From assembly GCA_018857735.1 (NCBI GenBank), contig JABMCL010001840.1:20001-84000 (forward strand): DNA of 64,000 bases, written 5' to 3'. Under the pieces are notes generated by a model, which did not search any database, had not been told where the DNA came from, and saw nothing but the letters and a program-made list of their open reading frames with translations. Source of the DNA: Alviniconcha marisindica. Taxonomy: Eukaryota; Mollusca; Gastropoda; Provannidae. Position numbers and translations under genes: made by a program. Positions 11,320-64,000 of this stretch are shown here, piece by piece. How positions within the stretch are numbered: position 1 is the stretch's first letter; the number at the start of each line of letters is the position of its first letter.

Positions 11320-11610
11320 AAAGCTACACCAGAACACCTGCTTACCTAATTGCCCAGACCAGAACACCTATTTACCTAGTGGTAAACCCGGACCACAACA
11401 CTTCTTTGCCTTACAAACCCACACCTGTTTACTTATTCACCCAAACCAGCACACCTATTTACTCAGTAATAAACGCAGCCCAGAACACATATTTGCCTTA
11501 CAAACACAGACCAACAAATCTTGTTTACCTTACACACCCAAGTCAGAACACCTGTTTACCTTACATACAAACACAGATCAGAACACCATATTTACCTTAA
11601 ACTCAAACCA
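11320..11610. repeat. Degenerate ~30-base repeat
   Basis: Diverged units with CAGAACACCTGTTTACCTTA; period drifts. It produces long plus-strand reading frames rich in QNTYLP that have no exon features. Confidence 0.65.
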
Positions 11611-13944
11611 GAACAGAAGTTCTTGTCACGTTTTGTCCAGCTTTTTGTCATGTTGATACTGATGTATGCATTTATAGTACTTGCGCTTTTTTGATTGACA
11701 AGTGGATGCTGATGCTGATAATGTACAGTGCTGCGAGCTCGTAACGTTTTGCAGTGTACAGCGCTATATAAGAGTTATTATTATCATTATAAGTTTGCCT
11801 TAAAAAACACAGACCAAAACACCTTGCCTACTTTACACACCTACTCCAGAACCGTTTTGAACATACTGGAACATGTCCGCTGTAGCGACAGTGCCACCCA
11901 GCTTCTATTCCTAAGTATGTCATTTACAGGGCCCACATTATGGACTTCACTGAAATACCCCTGAAGCTGAATAGCAAATGACCTCGAGTTTGACTGGTTC
12001 TATGAACTGATTTGCCTGCAGCACAGCAACAGAGGAACAGACATGTCTGGGCTGCTTGCAGCAAGTCAGCGACCTTTCTGACCTCACTAAGATGCCAAAT
12101 ATGGCAAGTGACGGAAAAACTGTCAGGCAAAACATACTGTGGACGGAATCATACACTGGTTACACCTGTAGCAAAAATATCCCTGCTCAACTTGAGACGA
12201 CAATTGTTTGGACCTGGGCACAGTGGTGTGGATGGATTCTTGGTGCATGAGACCAGCCCAGTGCTGCCTGTCTTTGCAAGCTAAGCAAACAGCCGCTCCC
12301 CAGAAGATCTTGACCTGTTTTCTACAACTGTTCCAAGTCTGTTCAGTGTTCAAGCCTGTTCGAGTTACACTAAGGCCAGTAAGAGTAAGACACTAATATC
12401 CATTCACAGAGCCTGAAGTGCTGACCTAAACACAGACTTCTGGTTCAAATGAATTTAAAAAAAAGGAAAATAATTTAAAGCAAAAAAAACACCCATTTTT
12501 ATATTAACAAATCCACAACATCCATGGCATTTCAATGACTCCGGGGTCAAACAGTACAAACAAAAAAAGTCTGCCTTCAGTGATGCAGTCTCCTCTGGAC
12601 GGTTCCTTGAAATCAAGTTTTCAATGGTCAAAAGATAAACATAACCAACAAAACATCTGCCCAAGAGATTACAAATGAATTCAGGCTATGTACTACCATT
12701 AGTACCACTAGCTGAAAAAGGCAAGTCAAATAAAAAGAATGGCTAATCGGTTCCACCCTTGATGCAGATTTGTTTCGATTTCGAAGCAATCAGTTTCATT
12801 AACGAAGATTATAGTTCCACTTTTACACTCCTCTTTCGAGTTTCAGGAATACACAACGACTACACAATTCAGAAGAAGAAGAAGAAGAAAAAGAAAAGAA
12901 AGAAAAAAACAATATACAGAAAGGGTTGGACTTTGAAGGATGTGGGGGGAGGGGCAGGGGGTGGGGGTGGGGGGATCACTTTACATGTTTAACCATTCTC
13001 CTGCTGAATTAAGTTTTTTTACCTTCAGGGTGGAAAAGGCATCTTCTTGACCGACACAGATGCTCATTTTACAGGCAATAAGTTAGTGAGATTACTGAGG
13101 TGTGGATATATATATACGTGTGTGGGTGTGACATGTCTAAAAAGAGTATTGGTGAGTAATCAGTCTGATAAATGTACGCTAGACTACAGTCCGCTACGGG
13201 CAATAAATATCCATGTATGTACACGACCATGCTTCAGCCTTCACTCTGCAGCTGGGCAGCGCCATCTCCCTCGCTCTACTGCGGCTTACTGGAACTCTTT
13301 TGTTGCTGTTAGTCAAACCAGTCGCTACCGCACTGCAACCCACCTGCTTTCTATGCTGAACCAGAGCAAATGAGGCCTGGTGACTTTCCACATGAAACAC
13401 CATCACCTTACATGTGTATTTGTTCCCCTCACCTGCCTCTTCGTCCCCATAAAACTGCCTCACGCCCAGGCTCAAGCCAGCATCACTGTCATCACCATTC
13501 AATACACACATCTCACTAAACGCCAGGTTAAAAAAAAACCCCACAAAACCCAACAATAAATAAAAAGATGAAAAAGACAAAGCAAAAACAAAAAACAGGA
13601 AAGAAGAAGAAAAAGAAGCAGACAAGCACACACGTATACAGGTATACAAACCAGGAAGCCTGGCGAATTCCACCCAAACTCGACTCGCCAGACACAAGGT
13701 GGAAATGAGAAACGGCACTCGGGGAAGAGTCACAAAGATGGCTGAGAGGTTTTCACGTTTTCTAAGAAAGCAAACGGGGTGGGGTCTATCTATCTACTCA
13801 AAATGGGAGAGGTTTAACAGACAGCACTGAGGAAAACAAAATGGATGAGATTGGCTTGCTGCAATGGGAGGGGCTTAATGGATTTCAGGTGTCGGAAGAT
13901 AATCCAAGGAAGCTAAATGTGGGGGTCAGTGAAATGGGAGATGC

Positions 13945-14865
13945 TTACTACTAGATTGAGAGGTGTTAGAGAACTAGACTGATCGGTGTCAAAGTCAGAC
14001 AAAGAGCAACTAGAATGAGAGGTGTCAGAGAACAACTAGACTGAGAGGTGTCAGAGAACAAGACTGAGAGGTGTCAGAGAACAACTAGAATGAGAGGTGT
14101 CAGAGAACAAGACTGAGAGGTGTCAGAGAACAACTAGAATGAGAGGTGTCAGAGCACAACTAGACTGTGAGGTGTTAGCAAACAACTAGACTGAGAGGTG
14201 TCAGTGAACAACTAGACTGAGACTAGAGGTGTCAGAGAACAACTAGACTGAGAGGTGTCAGAGAACAAGACTGAGAGGTGTCAGAGAACAACTAGAATGA
14301 GAGGTGTCAGAGCACAACTAGACTGTGAGGTGTTAGCAAACAACTAGACTGAGAGGTGTCAGTGAACAACTAGACTGAGACTAGAGGTGTCAGAGAACAA
14401 CTAGACTGAGACTAGAGGTGTCAGAGAACAACTAGACTGAGAGGCATCAGAGAACAATTAGACTGACAGGCACCAGAGAACAACTAGACAGAGGAGTCAG
14501 AGAACTAGACTGAAAGGTGTCGGAGAACAACTAGACTGAGAGGTGTCAGAGAATGACTAGACCGCGAGGTGTCAGAGAACAACTAGACTGAGAGGTGTTA
14601 GAGAACAACTAGATTGAGAGGAGTCAGAGAACAACTAGATTGAAAGGTGTCGGAGAACAACTAGACTTAGAGGTTTCAGAGAACAACTAGACTGAAAGGT
14701 GTCAGAGAACAACTAGACAGAGGAGTCAGAGAACAACTAGACTGAAAGGTGTCGGAGAACAACTAGACAGAGGAGTCAGAGAACAACTAGACTGAAAGGT
14801 GTCGGAGGACAACTAGACTGAGAGGTGTCAGAGAATGACTAGACAGCGAGGTGTCAGCGAACAAT
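13945..14865. repeat. 26-base minisatellite, ~34 copies
   Basis: Unit AGAGAACAACTAGACTGAGAGGTGTC with many variants, including longer combined units that recur as blocks near 14040-14380. Confidence 0.93.
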
Positions 14866-15239
14866 TAAAGCAGGCTGGAGTCTGGGCTGCTGACACAGTT
14901 GGGCTTCATGGGTTGGAGGAAAATGAAATGGAATGGGAGCGGGTGGGGGATTGTGTGGTCTTCACATGACAGGTACAAATAAAACTGATTAGGGCCAGGG
15001 TTACTGATATGTAAGAGAAGCATTTTGACAATGCATCTGAGGTAACTAAACCTGAAGGGGAAGGCGAGAAGCAGCATGACCGAGAAGGGAAGGGGTGAAT
15101 ATGCTTGACCAAATTAAAAACAAAGGGTTCCATTAAGCAGGTGTTGCAGAGATTAATTGGTGGGGCTTAATGTGTGTGAGGAAAGTGAAACAGTGGTGAC
15201 AGTAATAAGACCTGAGCCCTGCACTGAACAAGCCACCAT

Positions 15240-15745
15240 CCCCTAGCCCTGGAGCAGACCCTCACTGACCCATGGTCCCACAGACTTCACACCCATCCCC
15301 CAGCCCTGGGGCAGACCCTCACTGAACCGTGGTCCCACAGACTTCACACCCATCCCCCAGCCTTGGGGCAGACCCTCATTGAACCGTGGTCCCACAGACT
15401 TCACACCCATCCCCCAGCCCTGGGGCAGACCCTCACTGAACCGTGGTCCCGCAGACTTCACACCCATCCCCCAGCCCTAGGGCAGACCCTCACTGACCCG
15501 TGGTCCTGCAGACTTCACACCCATCCCCCAGCCCTAGGGCACACCCTCACTGACCCGTGGTCCCGCAGACTTCACACCATCTGCCGGCCCTAGGGCAGAC
15601 CCTCACTGACCCGTGGTCCTGCTACAGGCTTCACACCATCCCCCTAGCCCAGGGGAAGACCCTCACTGACCCGCGGTCCTGCTACAGGCTTCACACCATC
15701 CCCATGCCCTGGGGCAGACCCTCACTGACCCACAGTCCTGCAAGC
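15240..15745. repeat. 58-base minisatellite, ~8.5 copies
   Basis: Unit GGGGCAGACCCTCACTGACC…GTGGTCCCACAGACTTCACACCCATCCCCCAGCCCT. Intergenic, 3' of CEP350. Confidence 0.92.
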
Positions 15746-17848
15746 TTCACACTCAAACTGCAATCGTATTTCAACGTCCGTGGGCCCATCAAACCCGATT
15801 TCTCCTGCAAGCAACTGGCAGTTAAACCTGCCTGCCCATTATGCAAGATGGGGAGATGGGGAGATTGTGCACCCATCAGCTCTCACCAAAGTCCAAAGCT
15901 CTATCAGCTGTCATACATCCACAATGTCGGACACAAATTCTACACACATTAATACCTTTGTAAGTGCAAGCAAAAATGCACAGACTTGTTCCAAAGACCA
16001 TTCACTTGTATCACAGATGAGCTTTTGAGATGACTGATGTGAAGTTGAAAATACTTTAAACAACTGAGGAGGCGAGCTACAAGTAAAACCGGAAAAAAAA
16101 GCCACAGGCAACATTTAAAGTAACAACGGCTAACAAATGTTGCGTGTTGCCAACATTATTCTGGTCTGGAACAGACGCTTGCGGGGGGGGGGGGGGGGGG
16201 GTAATCAGCATTAGTGTCCCTGTGATAAATTGTTATATTCACAATAATGAAGCTGATGAAAATGTATCTCGTATCTACGTGTATCTAACAGGTAGGCACC
16301 ATTCTTTTCAGTGGAAGCTTGTTTTGCACACTGGCAATCCTTAACAACAAAATACACTGCCCTTGATAAAACATGACATCCAATTCAGTTACATGATTAC
16401 GGCATGAATACCAGCGTCAATGTCACCCTGGGTGCTGATCAAAGGCAGACACAAACAGGTACATGGTAATGACAGGAAGGAAAGCTTGGATCCACGGACA
16501 GTGCCAGATACCAATTACAACATTTAACATGATAGTCATTAGGTACCAAACAGAAATTATGAAATGCTAAATCACCCATAAGAAATATTCCCACATTTTC
16601 TGTCACACTCGCTTAAAATAGTTAAATAGATACACAAATGATGAAACTTAAAAGTTTAAAAAAAAAGATCTCCAGCATAAAAAAATATTAAGATACAGAG
16701 AAGTAAAAATAATGATAAAAAATAAATTTAAAAAAAGCTCCAGTTAAATTCTGTGTTGCAGGTTGCTCCCATGTAATACACATAACACAGTAACCATACA
16801 TCCAAAGTAAAAGGAAAAAAAAGAAAAGAAAAAAATTTAAACAAAAAGCACAGACAGAATTAACATCTGACCAAAGAAGATTCACAAGCAAAAAACAGTT
16901 GCAACATTTCCCCATGAAATTTTCACTACATTCTATTTGGAGCAACTGAGGAACAAAACATCCTTGGGTCTGTCGCTCAAAGCCCAAGTCAGGTTCAAGT
17001 CCCGGATAATGGAACAAACCAGAATGCACATGTGCAGCTAAGGTGGCCAACGCTGGGCCACTGAAGCGATAATATCCTGAAACTGAGCGTTAAGGCACAT
17101 AATTATCTTATCATCCCCCAACAGAACTGACCACACCCCAGTGCACTCTTAACACACACACAGTGCCTGCCTACACAAACCTGCCTCCATCCACCGTTGA
17201 ATACTGATGTCGCTGAGGTGAAAAACAACAAAAACAGTACTCGCGCCGGAGCAAACGGTAGGGTTTCCCCAAAGTACAGGGTGTGTACTTAAAGCTGCAA
17301 AGTCAAGGTCATGATAGGGCAGTTTTTTGAAGCTGCTCCAACCTGGAACAACCCAAGCGTTTATGTCGTATCTGCAAGAAATCCTCTCTGAGGTTTGGCG
17401 TCCACTTCAAAACCACAGGAATGAACTGCTCCCTGACCAACCCTCCTCCCTCTCCGTGTCCAGAAGCTCACATCAGCCTTCAACACGAGGTGCTGAAGGA
17501 GCCAGAGTCACTCTTGCACTTTGATGTCAACATCACAGCAAAGCTGCTGGGGTGACCTACGGTAGCAGGTCACCTCATGTCACCTACGGTAGCAGGTCAC
17601 CTCTGTGTAAACTCTCGTTCCCCTTCCCAGCCTTTGGCCTTCAGGGACCCGGTTCAAATTTTTCACACAACTCCAAATTCATGGCTGGGCTGTGGCCCCT
17701 AGCCTGCTGATGCTGACCCTCAGCAACAAAACTCTTACCACGTGCTGGTCATCTGAAACGCCACCGAGCCAAGACGTTTCACCACCACCATCGCCGCCGG
17801 GCGATAGGTATGCTGTTATGCATCGGCCACCGCAACCGCCGTGGCAAG

Positions 17849-62951
<45,103 letters not shown>

Positions 62952-62959
62952 CTGCAACA

Positions 62960-64000
62960 CACAAACAGACCCAGCTCCGTCATCGTTCTCAGATCGGCTG
63001 ACTTGCCGTACGTAGGCAGTAAGGCACACGTGTACAGTCGGTCAGAAAACAACAGTCTCATGATCTCCACCCCACGCCGTGTGCATTGCGCTCAGGGCCT
63101 AACAACCCACTTACTCGCGCTTCGACACGGAGGGGGAGGGGGGGGGGGGGGGGGTTAACACGTTATCTTTAATATTTTTCTCAATTAACGTTGAAAATGT
63201 CGGAGAATGTTGCAAAGCGCAGTGAGATCGGGATCAGAGAATAGCGATATATTGGCCTAAAAGTTACCTTTTAGTATTTATTATTACTGTGAAGGCAGGG
63301 GTCGTCCCAACTAAAACGGACTGAAACGCCATGAATCTGACAAGGCTATGCAGTCAAAGAAAGAAAGGAGAGTGACAGAAGAAGAAAAAGAAGAAAGAAC
63401 AAATCCCAAATTTTGGCAGTGGTGTCGGAGCTTTATCCGTAGAGATTAGAACTGGAAATTGTTCTGAGTCGATTACCCTGTAGGCACCCGTACAACCATT
63501 TTGCTGTGCTAGGACGATTGAACCAAAAACGACAAAACCGTACTGAGTCAGTGTGTGCCGAGCCGTTGTTTGTGATACCAGCGTGTGAGACAAAAATTCG
63601 CGCTAAAAATAGCAACATTTCGCGTCTCTGATTGGTTGAGATCGGCGACCGCGTGGGGCGTGTGGATGGGTCCATGGAAGCTACGAAGGGCGGCGGCCCA
63701 CCACCCCCAGCGGCGTTCAATACACGGACTCCACGGGGGGTTGTCGATCGCTGAACTGACATTCAGTGCAAGTACTAATTTACCAAGAGTTGTCCATCGT
63801 CACTCAATACAGAACGCAACCGGAATGAATCTATGATGAGCTGTCGATCGCAGTTTTCGATATTCAGCGCGCGGGTCCATGACGACTGGTTCGGCTGCGG
63901 CGGTGTTGGTATGAATCCGCGTTTTGTTCAGGGACGGCGCGGGCGCGGTAATAACTAGAAAGCGGTTTGACATAAACATAAATCGACATGCTCCGATCAA
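62960..64000. other. No recognised exon
   Basis: Open frames here are short and have no CEP350-like text. A poly-G run lies at 63130-63153. Confidence 0.5.
63600..63680 (-). promoter_or_regulatory. CCAAT-box-bearing GC-rich segment
   Basis: Minus strand CAACCAATCAGAGACGCG, a good NF-Y type box, about 700 bases before the first CEP350 exon seen. Could belong to a CEP350 promoter if the mollusc N-terminus is short; otherwise unexplained. Confidence 0.2.

Larger units (their letters stand above)
5700..17848. other. Intergenic region, no host gene recognised
   Basis: Apart from the repeats and the transposase remnant listed, I see no exon with credible borders on either strand. It should contain the CEP350 3' UTR at its right end and any 5' UTR of the left gene at its left end. 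T/A-rich stretches at 12.4-13.6 kb and 16.1-17.1 kb lack coding signal. Confidence 0.6.

Noticed and set aside
13194..13733. Minus-strand frame with hydrophobic segment, possible membrane protein
   Set aside because: The hydrophobic part is translation of A-rich low-complexity DNA; no homology or splice borders recognised.

Overview
The window is nuclear DNA of an animal. Coding sequence is broken into small exons with GT/AG borders, introns are long, and much of the rest is microsatellite, minisatellite and transposon debris. Repeated tRNA-headed SINEs, PIF/Harbinger and LINE remnants and the type of nuclease/helicase gene at the left end fit a lophotrochozoan, most likely a gastropod mollusc. 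That assignment is inference. Both protein genes I can support lie on the minus strand; I found no convincing plus-strand host gene.

Main gene, 62951 down to 17849: the orthologue of CEP350 (CAP350), a large centrosomal scaffold. I resolved 34 coding exons. Every intron phase agrees from one exon to the next, giving about 2,710 codons and a stop at 17849-17851. Landmarks in order are the conserved RKVA..P.PTYKG segment, a coiled coil beginning HYDSESVRQF, the SLEDSIRQLS helix, acidic FEESVTEDESLKEG, several E/K/Q-rich coiled coils, a CAP-Gly domain and the conserved C-terminal domain. The extreme N-terminus is not recognised here and probably lies to the right of the window.

Left gene, 5639 down to below 899: a lophotrochozoan-type protein with a repeat-rich N-terminus, a PD-(D/E)xK/NERD-like nuclease domain and then an SF1-helicase-like P-loop ATPase. 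It runs off the left edge. Two single-base excesses in homopolymers (positions 1201-1205 and 5086-5094) break its frame, so it is either a young pseudogene or carries consensus errors.

Repeats: about 5.7-17.8 kb is intergenic, with minisatellites and a Harbinger transposase remnant. The CEP350 introns hold more than a dozen tandem arrays. Four of these arrays are built from an exon end plus its splice site (introns after exons 29, 22 and 8, and before exon 27). That recurrent amplification of splice junctions is the most unusual feature seen. Other notable items are a 2.4-kb G-rich array (27.06-29.44 kb), a foldback-like element with an internal array (41.78-42.37 kb), a LINE fragment (53.2-53.73 kb) and a SINE-rich stretch (59.6-62.6 kb).
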